From Betaproteobacteria bacterium (GTDB lineage Bacteria; Pseudomonadota; Gammaproteobacteria; Burkholderiales; Casimicrobiaceae): DNA of 64,000 nucleotides. The notes beneath the pieces were generated by a model. The model was not told the DNA's origin and did no database searches. It was given only the letters and a program-made list of their open reading frames with translations. Made by a program: the position numbers and the translations under genes. The DNA is taken from positions 62,001 to 126,000 of the forward strand of contig JADIZG010000070.1 of the NCBI GenBank assembly GCA_016704895.1, read 5' to 3'. Positions 1 through 7,385 of the stretch are shown in pieces (the first letter of the stretch is position 1; each line of letters begins with the position of its first letter).

Positions 1-332
1 CGGCGCTGCTCGCGGCCATCGACGCCGCCTACGCCGCCGCGATGGTGAAGCTCCCGACGCCACGCCTGACCCGCGCGCTGCAGCTCGCGGTCGAGCGCCA
101 GCAGCCGCCCCGCGCGGGCATGAACCGGCCGAAGCTCCGCTACGCCCACCAGGGTGGCAGCAACCCGCCGATCGTCGTGATCCACGGCACGTCGCTCTCG
201 AAGGTGCCCGATGCCTACCGGCGCTACCTGGAACATTTCTTCGCCGACGCGTTCAAACTGCGCGGCACGCCCCTTAGGATACAATTCAAGACGGGTGTCA
301 ACCCGTACGCTGACGCCCCCGGACGTCGCTGA
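1..332 (+). CDS. der: GTPase Der (EngA), C-terminal fragment
   Basis: This is the end of the ribosome-assembly GTPase Der; the gene starts before the window and its reading frame begins at base 3. About 109 residues remain, all from the KH-like domain that follows the two GTPase domains. PRLTRALQLAV, PPRAGMNRPKLRYAHQG and the closing GTPLRIQFKTGVNPY match the conserved tail of the family. Der binds the 50S precursor in the cytoplasm and couples GTP hydrolysis to large-subunit maturation. hfq follows on the same strand after 86 bases, the usual betaproteobacterial order. The GTPase motifs lie outside the window, so the identification rests on the tail and on synteny. Confidence 0.93.
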   Translation, partial: ALLAAIDAAYAAAMVKLPTPRLTRALQLAVERQQPPRAGMNRPKLRYAHQGGSNPPIVVIHGTSLSKVPDAYRRYLEHFFADAFKLRGTPLRIQFKTGVNPYADAPGRR

Positions 333-418
333 CGGGCCGCGCGCAGGATCGCGGGGAGACTGCTCCCTGCCGACGCGGCCGCGAACGGCGAGCGGCACAA
401 CGATTGCGGAGAGCACCG

Positions 419-667
419 ATGAGCAACAAAGGGCAAATGCTACAAGACCCGTTCCTGAACGCCCTGCGTCAGGAACAGGTGCAGGTGTCCGTGTATCTGG
501 TGAACGGCATCAAGCTCCAGGGGCAGATCGAGTCGTTCGACCAGTACGTGGTGCTGCTGAAGAACACCGTCACGCAGATGGTCTACAAGCACGCGATCTC
601 GACCGTGGTGCCTTCGCGGCCGGTCACGATGCCGCACCAGAACCACGGCGGCGAGCAGGAAAGCTGA
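419..667 (+). CDS. hfq: RNA chaperone Hfq
   Basis: Hfq forms a hexameric ring that binds U-rich and A-rich RNA and helps small RNAs pair with mRNAs. The 82-residue product begins MSNKGQMLQDPFLNALR, followed by the Sm1 strand region QVSVYLVNGIKLQGQIESFD and the Sm2 signature YKHAIST, all as in typical Hfq. An in-frame ATG 15 bases upstream is less likely to be the start, because position 419 gives the canonical N-terminus and has GGAG just upstream. The C-terminal tail is short (HQNHGGEQES). The gene lies between der and hflX, the conserved hfq-hflX-hflKC order. Confidence 0.97.
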   Translation: MSNKGQMLQDPFLNALRQEQVQVSVYLVNGIKLQGQIESFDQYVVLLKNTVTQMVYKHAISTVVPSRPVTMPHQNHGGEQES

Positions 668-669
668 CC

Positions 670-1869
670 GTGACGCCCCGCCGTTCCGGCCCACGCCGGA
701 GCGCATGGGCCGAAGCCGCGCCCGGCCGCCCCAGCATGCTAGAGCGCCCGACCGGCGGCCAGCGCGCCGTCATCGTCGGGCTCGCGATCGGATCGAAACG
801 GGTCGACGCGGGTCTGGCGGAGCTCGAGGCGCTCGTCGCGTCCGCCGGCGCGACCGTCGTCGGTCGCGTCACCGGCCGGCGCCCGGCGCCCGATCCGGCG
901 CTCTATGCGGGCCGGGGCAAAGTCGACGAGATCTCGCACCTGCGCGAGGAAGCGAAGGCGGACCTCGTGATCTTCGACCATGTGCTCTCCGGCGTGCAGC
1001 AGCGCAACCTCGAGCAGGCGCTCGCCTGCCGCGTCGTCGACCGCACGAGCCTGATCCTCGACATCTTCGCGCAGCGCGCGCGCAGCGCCGAGGGGAAGCT
1101 GCAGGTCGAGCTCGCCCAGCTCGCGCACCTGTCGACGAGACTGGTGCGCGGCTGGACCCACCTCGAGCGGCAGAAGGGCGGCATCGGCCTGCGTGGTCCC
1201 GGCGAGACCCAGCTCGAGACCGACCGCCGGCTGATCGCACGCCGCGTGAAGCTCCTCAAGGAGCGTCTCTCGCGCGTCGCGGTCAGCCGCGGCGTCCAGA
1301 GCCGCACGCGCAAGCGCGCGCGCGTGCGCACCGTCGCGCTCGTCGGCTACACGAACGCCGGGAAGTCGACGCTGTTCAACCGCCTCACGCGCGAGCGCGT
1401 GTATGCCGCCGACCAGCTGTTCGCGACGCTCGACACGACGCTGCGGCGGGTCCACGTGCCGGGCGCCGATCCGGTCGTGCTGTCGGACACCGTGGGCTTC
1501 ATCCGCGACCTGCCTCACGACCTGGTCGCAGCGTTCCGGGCAACGCTCTCGGAAGCCGCGGAGGCCGACCTCGTCGTGCACGTCGTCGACGCGTCCGCGC
1601 CGGACCGGGACGCGCAGGTCCAGGCCGTCGAGCGCGTCCTGGCCGAGATAGGGGCGGACCAGGTACCCCAGCTCACCGTGCTGAACAAGATCGACGCCGC
1701 GAACCTTGTCCCGGGGGTCGAGCGCGACGCCTATGGTACGATTCGCACGGTGCGCGTGAGTGCGTTGACGGGGGAAGGTTGCGCGGCGCTCGTCTCCGCG
1801 CTGGCCGAGCGGTTCCCGGCCGGCCCGGCGCGCGCAGACGATGCCGCGGCGGTCGGCTCGATGCCGTGA
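670..1869 (+). CDS. hflX: Ribosome-rescue GTPase HflX
   Basis: HflX is a GTPase that binds the 50S subunit and splits stalled or heat-damaged ribosomes. The product has about 399 residues: an N-terminal HflX domain with the glycine-rich GGIGLRGPGETQLETDRR segment, then a G domain with GYTNAGKST (G1), DTVGFI (G3) and NKID (G4). I chose the GTG at 670, two bases after the hfq stop, because AGGA lies nine bases upstream inside the end of hfq. An ATG at 736 (MLERPTGGQ) is a real alternative that would give a length closer to E. coli HflX, but it has no clear ribosome-binding site. Spacing suggests co-transcription with hfq and hflKC. Confidence 0.93.
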   Translation: MTPRRSGPRRSAWAEAAPGRPSMLERPTGGQRAVIVGLAIGSKRVDAGLAELEALVASAGATVVGRVTGRRPAPDPALYAGRGKVDEISHLREEAKADLVIFDHVLSGVQQRNLEQALACRVVDRTSLILDIFAQRARSAEGKLQVELAQLAHLSTRLVRGWTHLERQKGGIGLRGPGETQLETDRRLIARRVKLLKERLSRVAVSRGVQSRTRKRARVRTVALVGYTNAGKSTLFNRLTRERVYAADQLFATLDTTLRRVHVPGADPVVLSDTVGFIRDLPHDLVAAFRATLSEAAEADLVVHVVDASAPDRDAQVQAVERVLAEIGADQVPQLTVLNKIDAANLVPGVERDAYGTIRTVRVSALTGEGCAALVSALAERFPAGPARADDAAAVGSMP

Positions 1870-1948
1870 CCGACGATCCCGCGCTCACCCGCCCGACACG
1901 ACGCCGGCGCCGGTGACGGCGCCACCACCCGCAAAACTCCGGACCACC

Positions 1949-3148
1949 ATGTCGCTCAACGATCCCCAGTGGGGCAAGCGAGGCGGTAATTCGGGCGGAC
2001 CGCCCGACCTCGACGAGATCTGGCGCAACGTCAACCGGCGCCTGTCCGGCCTGCTCGGGCGGCGCGGCGGAGGCGACACGCCGCCGGGCGAGACGCGGCC
2101 GCCCCGCGCCGGCCTGCCGCTGTCGGGCGCGGGGCTCCTCGTCGCGCTGGTGCTGATCGTGTGGCTCGCGAGCGGCTTCTACATCGTCGACGAGGGACGG
2201 CGCGGCGTGGTCACGCGCTTCGGCAAGTTCACCGAGACGACGCAGCCGGGCCCGCGCTGGCACTTCCCGTTCCCGATCGAGACGGTCGAGCTCGTCGACT
2301 TCTCGCAGGTCAAGACGATCGAGATCGGTTACCGCAACTCGCCGAAGAACCGCGTCGACCGCGAGGCGGTGATGCTGACCTTCGACGAGAACATCATCGA
2401 CATCCAGTTCGCGGTGCAATACAACATCAAGAACGCCGAGGACTACGTCTTCCAGAACCGCAAGCCCGACCTGATCGTCGCCTGGGCGGCCGAGTCCGCG
2501 ATCCGCGAGGTCACCGCGCGGGCGAACATGGACTTCGCGCTCTACGAGGGCCGCGAGCAGATCGCCCGCGACACCGAGAAGCTCCTGCAGGACATGCTGG
2601 ACCGCTTCCGCACCGGCGTGCTGGTCCAGAAGGTGACGCTGCAGAACGTTCAGCCGCCGGAGAAGGTGCAGGCGGCGTTCGACGACGCCGTCAAGGCCGG
2701 CCAGGACCGCGAGCGCCTGAAGAACGAAGGCCAGGCCTACGCGAACGACGTCATCCCGCGCGCGCGCGGCAACGCCGCCCGACTGCTCGAGGAGGCGCAG
2801 GGCTACCAGGCGTCGATCGTGGCGAGGGCCGAGGGCGACGGCGCACGCTTCCGGCAACTCGTCGCCGAATACCAGCGGGCGCCCGGCGTCACGCGCGAGC
2901 GCCTCTACCTCGACATGATGCAGTCGGTGCTGGGGTCGACGTCGAAGGTCGTCGTCGAGCCCAAGTCGGGCAACCTGCTCTACCTGCCGCTCGACAAGCT
3001 GATCCAGCAGAGCGGGCCGGCCGCGGCAGGCGCCGGCGATGCGCCGGCGGCCGCGATCGTCCCGCGCGCGGCAGCGCCCGCCGAGGCGCCGGCCGCGGCC
3101 GATCCGCAACGTTCGCGCGACACGCTGCGCCGCGAGCGGGGAGGCTGA
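1949..3148 (+). CDS. hflK: FtsH protease modulator HflK
   Basis: HflK pairs with HflC in a large periplasmic SPFH cage that surrounds the membrane protease FtsH and limits its access to substrates. The 399-residue product has a Gly/Arg-rich cytoplasmic start (MSLNDPQWGKRGGNSGG), one membrane segment near residues 55-72 (LLVALVLIVWLASGF), then the band-7 domain from GVVTRFGKF through PGPRWHFPFPIE and a coiled-coil stretch. The C-terminus is Ala/Pro-rich. An upstream in-frame start at 1841 overlaps hflX and gives a non-conserved extension, so 1949 is preferred. hflC follows after 4 bases, as expected for proteins needed in equal amounts. Confidence 0.96.
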   Translation: MSLNDPQWGKRGGNSGGPPDLDEIWRNVNRRLSGLLGRRGGGDTPPGETRPPRAGLPLSGAGLLVALVLIVWLASGFYIVDEGRRGVVTRFGKFTETTQPGPRWHFPFPIETVELVDFSQVKTIEIGYRNSPKNRVDREAVMLTFDENIIDIQFAVQYNIKNAEDYVFQNRKPDLIVAWAAESAIREVTARANMDFALYEGREQIARDTEKLLQDMLDRFRTGVLVQKVTLQNVQPPEKVQAAFDDAVKAGQDRERLKNEGQAYANDVIPRARGNAARLLEEAQGYQASIVARAEGDGARFRQLVAEYQRAPGVTRERLYLDMMQSVLGSTSKVVVEPKSGNLLYLPLDKLIQQSGPAAAGAGDAPAAAIVPRAAAPAEAPAAADPQRSRDTLRRERGG

Positions 3149-3152
3149 CGCC

Positions 3153-4046
3153 ATGCGATTCACGATGCCCGCCCTCGCCGTCGTCGTCGCCGCGATCCTC
3201 GTGGCGTCGCAGTCGATGTTCACCGTCGCGCAGACCCAGTACGCGATCAAGTTCCAGCTGGGCGAAGTGGTCGAGGAGATCAACGCGCCCGGCCTCTACT
3301 TCAAGCTGCCGGTCGTGCAGAACGTCAAGTACTTCGACCGGCGCAACCTGACGCTCGACATTCCCGAGCCCGACCGCGTGACGACGTCGGAGAAGAAGCC
3401 GCTGCTCGTCGAGTTCGTCGTGCTGTGGCGGATCAACGACGTCCGCAAGTTCTACGTGTCGGTGCAGGGCGACGAGGAGGCCGCGCGCCGCCGGCTCTCG
3501 CAGACCGTCCGCTCGAACCTCGCCGAGGAGTTCAACAAGCGCACGATGCACGAGGCGATCTCGACGCAGCGCGACCAGATCATGTCGGCGACGCGGACGA
3601 AGGCGGACAGCGACGCGCGCAACATCGGCGTCGAGATCGTCGACGTCCGCCTGCGTCGCATCGAGCTGCCGGCCGACGTGGTCGGGCCGGTGTACGCGCG
3701 GATGGAATCCGAGCGTCGCCGCGTGGCCAACGAGCTGCGCTCGGAGGGCGCCGCCGAGAGCGAGAAGATCCGCGCCGACGCCGACCGCCAGCGCGAGGTG
3801 ATCCTGGCCGACGCCTACCGGCAGGCGCAGAAGGTCAAGGGCGACGGCGATGCGCGGGCCGCGGCGATCTACGCGGCCGCCTACGGCATCAACCCCGAGT
3901 TCTTCGCGTTCTGGCGCAGCCTCGACGCGTACCGCGCGGGGCTCCGCGGCCGGAACGACGTCCTCGTCCTCGACCCCTCCTCCGAGTTCTTCCGCTACTT
4001 CCGGCAGAGCGGCGGACGGGACGGCGCGCGTGGCACGGCGAAGTAG
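3153..4046 (+). CDS. hflC: FtsH protease modulator HflC
   Basis: HflC is the partner of HflK in the membrane SPFH assembly that regulates FtsH. The 297-residue product starts MRFTMPALAVVVAAILVAS, a single signal-anchor segment, followed by a band-7 domain (AIKFQLGEVVEEINAPGLYF) and a long charged helical region rich in Arg/Glu/Ala (ESERRRVANELRSEG). The end contains the conserved HflC region around PEFFAFWRSLDAYR, followed by DVLVLDPSSEFFRYF. GGGAGG just before the ATG is a good ribosome-binding site. It is tightly linked to hflK and to the small membrane protein that follows. Confidence 0.96.
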   Translation: MRFTMPALAVVVAAILVASQSMFTVAQTQYAIKFQLGEVVEEINAPGLYFKLPVVQNVKYFDRRNLTLDIPEPDRVTTSEKKPLLVEFVVLWRINDVRKFYVSVQGDEEAARRRLSQTVRSNLAEEFNKRTMHEAISTQRDQIMSATRTKADSDARNIGVEIVDVRLRRIELPADVVGPVYARMESERRRVANELRSEGAAESEKIRADADRQREVILADAYRQAQKVKGDGDARAAAIYAAAYGINPEFFAFWRSLDAYRAGLRGRNDVLVLDPSSEFFRYFRQSGGRDGARGTAK

Positions 4047-4064
4047 CTTCCGGGAGCGGCGGTC

Positions 4065-4256
4065 GTGGCGGACACCCTCTGGGCCGCGCTCGCGCTCGTG
4101 CTCGTCGTCGAGGGCCTGATGCCGTTCGTCGCGCCTCGCGCGTGGCGCGAGACGTTCCGCAAGCTGACCGAGATGAGCGACGGCCAGATCCGGTTCATCG
4201 GCCTCGCGTCGATCGCGCTCGGCCTCGCCGGGTTCCTGGTGCTGCACTATGCGTAA
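4065..4256 (+). CDS. DUF2065 small membrane protein (YjeT family)
   Basis: A 63-residue inner-membrane protein of the DUF2065/YjeT family, whose function is unknown. Two hydrophobic helices (LWAALALVLVVEGLMPFV and FIGLASIALGLAGFLVL) are joined by a short polar loop containing WRETFRKLTEM and the conserved RFIGLASIALGL motif. The start is a GTG with GGGAGCGG upstream. It follows hflC by 18 bases and overlaps the hisZ start by 8 bases, so it is probably translated with its neighbours. The same placement next to hflC is common in beta- and gammaproteobacteria. Confidence 0.9.
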   Translation: MADTLWAALALVLVVEGLMPFVAPRAWRETFRKLTEMSDGQIRFIGLASIALGLAGFLVLHYA

Positions 4257-5235
4257 GTGGATCCTGCCCGAAGCCATCGAGGACATCCTGCCGGCCGAGG
4301 CCGCCCGGATCGAGGCGCTGCGCCGGCGCGTGCTCGACCACTTCGCGTCGCGCGGGTACCGGCTCGTGCAGCCGCCGCTCGTCGAGCACCTCGAGTCGCT
4401 CCTGACCGGCACCGGCCGCGATCTCGAGTTGCAGACGTTCAAGGTCGTCGACCCGCTGTCGGGCCGCATGCTCGGCGTGCGCGCCGACACGACGCCGCAG
4501 GTCGCCCGCATCGACGCGCACCTGCTGAACGAGCCCGGCGTCACGCGGCTCTGCTATGCGGGCAGCGTGCTGCGCACGACGCCCGCCGGCCCCGGCTGCA
4601 CGCGAGAGGTCGTGCAGATCGGCGCGGAGCTCTTCGGCGAGCCCGGCATTGCCGGCGACCGCGAGGTCGTCGGCCTCGTCCTGTCGTCGCTCGCCGAGGC
4701 CGGCCTGGGCGCGCTGCACCTCGATCTCGGCCACGTCGGCGTCTACCGCGCGCTCGCGGCGGGCGCGGGACTCGCGGGCACCGCGGAGGACCTCGACCTG
4801 TCGGCGGCGCTTCGCGCGAAGGACGCGCCCGCGGTGAACGACCTGACCTCGCGGCTGCCGGCCGCCTGGCGCGACGCGCTGCGCGCGCTCCCCGGACTCT
4901 ACGGCCCGGCGCGCGAGGTGCTGGACGAGGCACGTGCGCGGCTGCCCGACACGCCGGCGATCGCGAACGCGCTCGCCGCGCTCGCCGCCATCGCCGACAC
5001 CGCCGCGGGCGCGGTCGACGCGCTGCACGTCGATCTCGCGGACCTGACCGGCTACCATTACCAGAACGGCGCGATCTTCTCGGTCTTCACGTCCGGGCAG
5101 ACGCGCGCGCTGGGCAACGGCGGGCGCTACGACGGCATCGGCAAGGCGTTCGGCCGCGCGCGGCCGGCCACCGGATTCACGCTGGACCTGCGACACCTCG
5201 CAGACGTGACCAGCGACACCGCGCGCACGGCCTGA
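4249..5235 (+). CDS. hisZ: ATP phosphoribosyltransferase regulatory subunit HisZ
   Basis: HisZ is a histidyl-tRNA-synthetase paralogue without tRNA-charging activity; it forms a complex with the short-form HisG and confers histidine feedback control on the first step of histidine synthesis. The 328-residue product has the class II synthetase core: LPEAIEDILPAEAARIEALRR at the start, then RADTTPQVARIDAH (motif 2-like) and late GNGGRYDGIGKAFGRARPAT. No anticodon-binding domain follows, which separates it from HisS. The ATG overlaps the DUF2065 gene. hisG is not in the window. Placement directly upstream of purA is a known betaproteobacterial arrangement. Confidence 0.93.
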   Translation: MRKWILPEAIEDILPAEAARIEALRRRVLDHFASRGYRLVQPPLVEHLESLLTGTGRDLELQTFKVVDPLSGRMLGVRADTTPQVARIDAHLLNEPGVTRLCYAGSVLRTTPAGPGCTREVVQIGAELFGEPGIAGDREVVGLVLSSLAEAGLGALHLDLGHVGVYRALAAGAGLAGTAEDLDLSAALRAKDAPAVNDLTSRLPAAWRDALRALPGLYGPAREVLDEARARLPDTPAIANALAALAAIADTAAGAVDALHVDLADLTGYHYQNGAIFSVFTSGQTRALGNGGRYDGIGKAFGRARPATGFTLDLRHLADVTSDTARTA

Positions 5236-5268
5236 CGGCCGAACGCGAGACGCCCGACAGGGGAGAGC

Positions 5269-6544
5269 ATGGGGAAGAACGTCGTCGTCATCGGCACCCA
5301 GTGGGGCGATGAAGGCAAGGGCAAGATCGTCGACTGGCTGACCGAGAGCGCGTCGGGCGTCGTGCGCTTCCAGGGCGGCCACAACGCCGGGCACACGCTC
5401 GTCATCGGCGGGAAGAAGACGGTGCTGCGCCTGATTCCGTCGGGCGTGCTGCGTCCCTCGGTGCGCGTCTACATCGGCAACGGCGTCGTGGTGTCGCCGT
5501 CGGCCCTGCTCACCGAGATCCGCGAGCTCGAAGGCGCGGGCGTCGCGCTGCGTGGCCGGCTCGCGATCTCGCCCGCGTGCCCGCTGGTGATGCCCTACCA
5601 CGTCGCGCTCGACCAGGCGCGCGAGAACGCGGCCTCGGAAGGCAGGATCGGCACGACCGGGCGCGGCATCGGTCCCGCCTACGAGGACAAGGTCGCGCGC
5701 CGCGCGTTGCGCGTACAGGACCTGCTCGACGCGGACGTCTTCTCGGCGAAGCTCGAACGCGTGCTCGCGTACCACAACTTCGTGCTCACCCACTACCACA
5801 AGGTCGACCCGGTGCCGTTCGAGCGCACGCGCGACGAGACGCTCGCGCACGCGCGCGAGATCGCGCCGATGGTCGCGGACGTCGCGGCAATGCTGCACGC
5901 GGCGCGCGCGCGCGGCGAGTCGCTGCTCTTCGAGGGCGCGCAGGGAGCGCTGCTCGACATCGACCACGGCACCTACCCGTACGTCACGAGCTCGAACTGC
6001 ATAGCGGGCGCGGCCGCGCCGGGCAGCGGCGTCGGGCCGGGCATGATCGACTACGTGCTCGGCATCGTGAAGGCGTACACGACACGCGTCGGCGGCGGTT
6101 GACGAGATCGGCGCCCGGCTCGCGAAGCGCGGCAACGAGTTCGGGTCGGTGACCGGGCGTCCGCGCCGCTGCGGCTGGATCGACATCCCGATGCTGCGCC
6201 GCTCGCTGCAGCTGTCGGGCGTGAACGGCCTGTGCATCACGAAGCTCGACGTCCTCGACGGCCTCGACCGCATCGGCGTGTGCACCGGCTACACGGTCGA
6301 CGGCAAGCCCGCGGACCTCGTGCCGACGGGCGCGGACGCCGTCGCGCGCTGCGTCCCGGTCTACGAGTCGATGCCGGGGTGGAACGAAAGCACGCTCGGC
6401 GCGAAGTCGTTCGACGCGCTGCCCGCGAACGCGCGCGCCTACCTCAAGCGGGTCGAGGCGCTCACCGGCGTGCCGATCGCGATGGTCTCGACCGGGCCGG
6501 ACCGCGACGAGACGATCCTCGTCCGGCACCCGTTCCTCCAGTAG
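5269..6544 (+). pseudogene. purA: Adenylosuccinate synthetase, broken by a frame-shifting deletion
   Basis: PurA joins IMP and aspartate with GTP hydrolysis in the first committed step of AMP synthesis. The first part (5269-6102) starts MGKNVVVIGTQWGDEGKGK, with the P-loop-like GDEGKGK, and runs to KAYTTRVGGG before a TGA. The family continues here with GPFPTEL, which is absent. The protein resumes one frame over as VDEIGARLAKRGNEFGSVTG, then RPRRCGWID, TKLDVLDGL and STGPDRDETILVRHPF, stopping at 6544. The break lies at about 6096-6101 and corresponds to a loss of roughly 19-22 bases. Both halves are otherwise well conserved. Because purA is needed for purine synthesis and no second copy is visible, an assembly or consensus error is as likely as real inactivation. 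Confidence 0.88.
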
Positions 6545-6653
6545 ACTGGGGCCCCGAGGCCGCGCCGGCACCAGGCGGGAAGGGCACCCCGCCGATCCCG
6601 GGCAAAGCCGCCGGACCGAGTCACGACGAAGATCGCAAGGGGACGCCGTCGCC

Positions 6654-7160
6654 ATGAGCCTGCACGTCAGCTGGGACCGGTACAACACGCTGATCGAGCG
6701 CCTGGCGCTCGTGGTGCACGAGTCGGGCTACGAGTTCGACCAGATCATCTGCATCGCGCGCGGGGGCCTGCGGGTCGGCGACGTGCTGTCGCGCATCTAC
6801 GACATGCCGCTCGCGATCCTGTCGACGCACTCGTACGCGGCCGAGGCCGGCACCGTCCGCGGCGAGCTCGTGATCGCCGAGCACATGACGATGACCTCGC
6901 CGACGCTCGGCAGCCGCGTCCTGCTGGTCGACGACATGGTCGACTCGGGGCACACGCTCGCGATGGTCGTGGCCGAGCTGCCGAAGCGCCACCCGCACAT
7001 CGTGGCGCTCAGGAGCGCGGTGCTGTGGTGGAAGGCCTGCTCGGTGTTCCGGCCCGACTTCCACGTCGACTACCTGCCCGACAACCCGTGGATCCACCAG
7101 CCGTTCGAGATCTACGACCGGATGCGACCGCAGGATCTGAAGGCGCGCCTGGCGGGCTAG
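6654..7160 (+). CDS. Phosphoribosyltransferase, purine-salvage type
   Basis: A 168-residue type I phosphoribosyltransferase. The PRPP-binding signature VLLVDDMVDSGHTL sits near residues 83-96, and the N-terminal strand IICIARGGLRVGDVLSR matches the PPi loop of the xanthine/hypoxanthine-guanine salvage branch. The C-terminal half has KACSVFRPDFHVDYLPDNPW, typical of this cytoplasmic branch. It should transfer the phosphoribosyl group of PRPP to a purine base, but the base cannot be told from sequence. It lies 109 bases after purA, which fits a purine role. The 109-base gap shows nothing clear. Confidence 0.85.
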   Translation: MSLHVSWDRYNTLIERLALVVHESGYEFDQIICIARGGLRVGDVLSRIYDMPLAILSTHSYAAEAGTVRGELVIAEHMTMTSPTLGSRVLLVDDMVDSGHTLAMVVAELPKRHPHIVALRSAVLWWKACSVFRPDFHVDYLPDNPWIHQPFEIYDRMRPQDLKARLAG

Positions 7161-7186
7161 CCGGCCCGCCGGTCGCGAAAACGACA

Positions 7187-7206
7187 ACGCCCGCGGTTGC
7201 GGGCGT
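7187..7206 (-). terminator. Probable terminator of tRNA-Leu
   Basis: A perfect 8-bp stem (ACGCCCGC / GCGGGCGT) with a 4-base loop lies just downstream of the tRNA-Leu gene when read on the minus strand, followed there by TTGTCGTTTTCG. The U-tract is short and interrupted. It could also end transcription of the phosphoribosyltransferase on the plus strand, but there the hairpin is followed by CGGGTTGC, so the minus-strand role fits better. Confidence 0.5.
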
Positions 7207-7257
7207 CGGGTTGCTGACGGCTCTGCACCCTGGCGGGTGCGGGCGTCCGATCTCGCT

Positions 7258-7342
7258 TGGTGCCCAGAAGAGGACTCGAACCTCCACGGTGTTACCCGCC
7301 AGTACCTGAAACTGGTGCGTCTACCAATTCCGCCATCTGGGC
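7258..7342 (-). tRNA. tRNA-Leu (anticodon CAG)
   Basis: Read on the minus strand, the sequence starts GCCCAGATGGCGGAATTGG and ends TTCTGGGCACCA, giving a 7-bp acceptor stem and an encoded CCA. The anticodon stem CCAGT/ACTGG encloses the loop TTCAGGT with anticodon CAG, which reads CUG, a codon that dominates in this GC-rich genome. A long variable arm (CGGGTAACACCG) and the T-arm GGTTCGAGTCC complete a class II leucine tRNA of 85 bases including CCA. Confidence 0.96.
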
Positions 7343-7356
7343 GACCGGAACATAAT

Positions 7357-7385
7357 ATTTTACAAGGCCCTATCCCCCGTGTCAA
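7357..7385 (-). promoter_or_regulatory. Sigma-70 promoter of tRNA-Leu, overlapping the rnr start
   Basis: On the minus strand a perfect TTGACA (-35, bases 7380-7385) and TAAAAT (-10, bases 7357-7362) are separated by exactly 17 bases, 15 bases ahead of the mature tRNA-Leu. This is one of the strongest promoter matches in the window. The -35 element covers the GTG start codon and second codon of rnr on the opposite strand. Confidence 0.8.
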
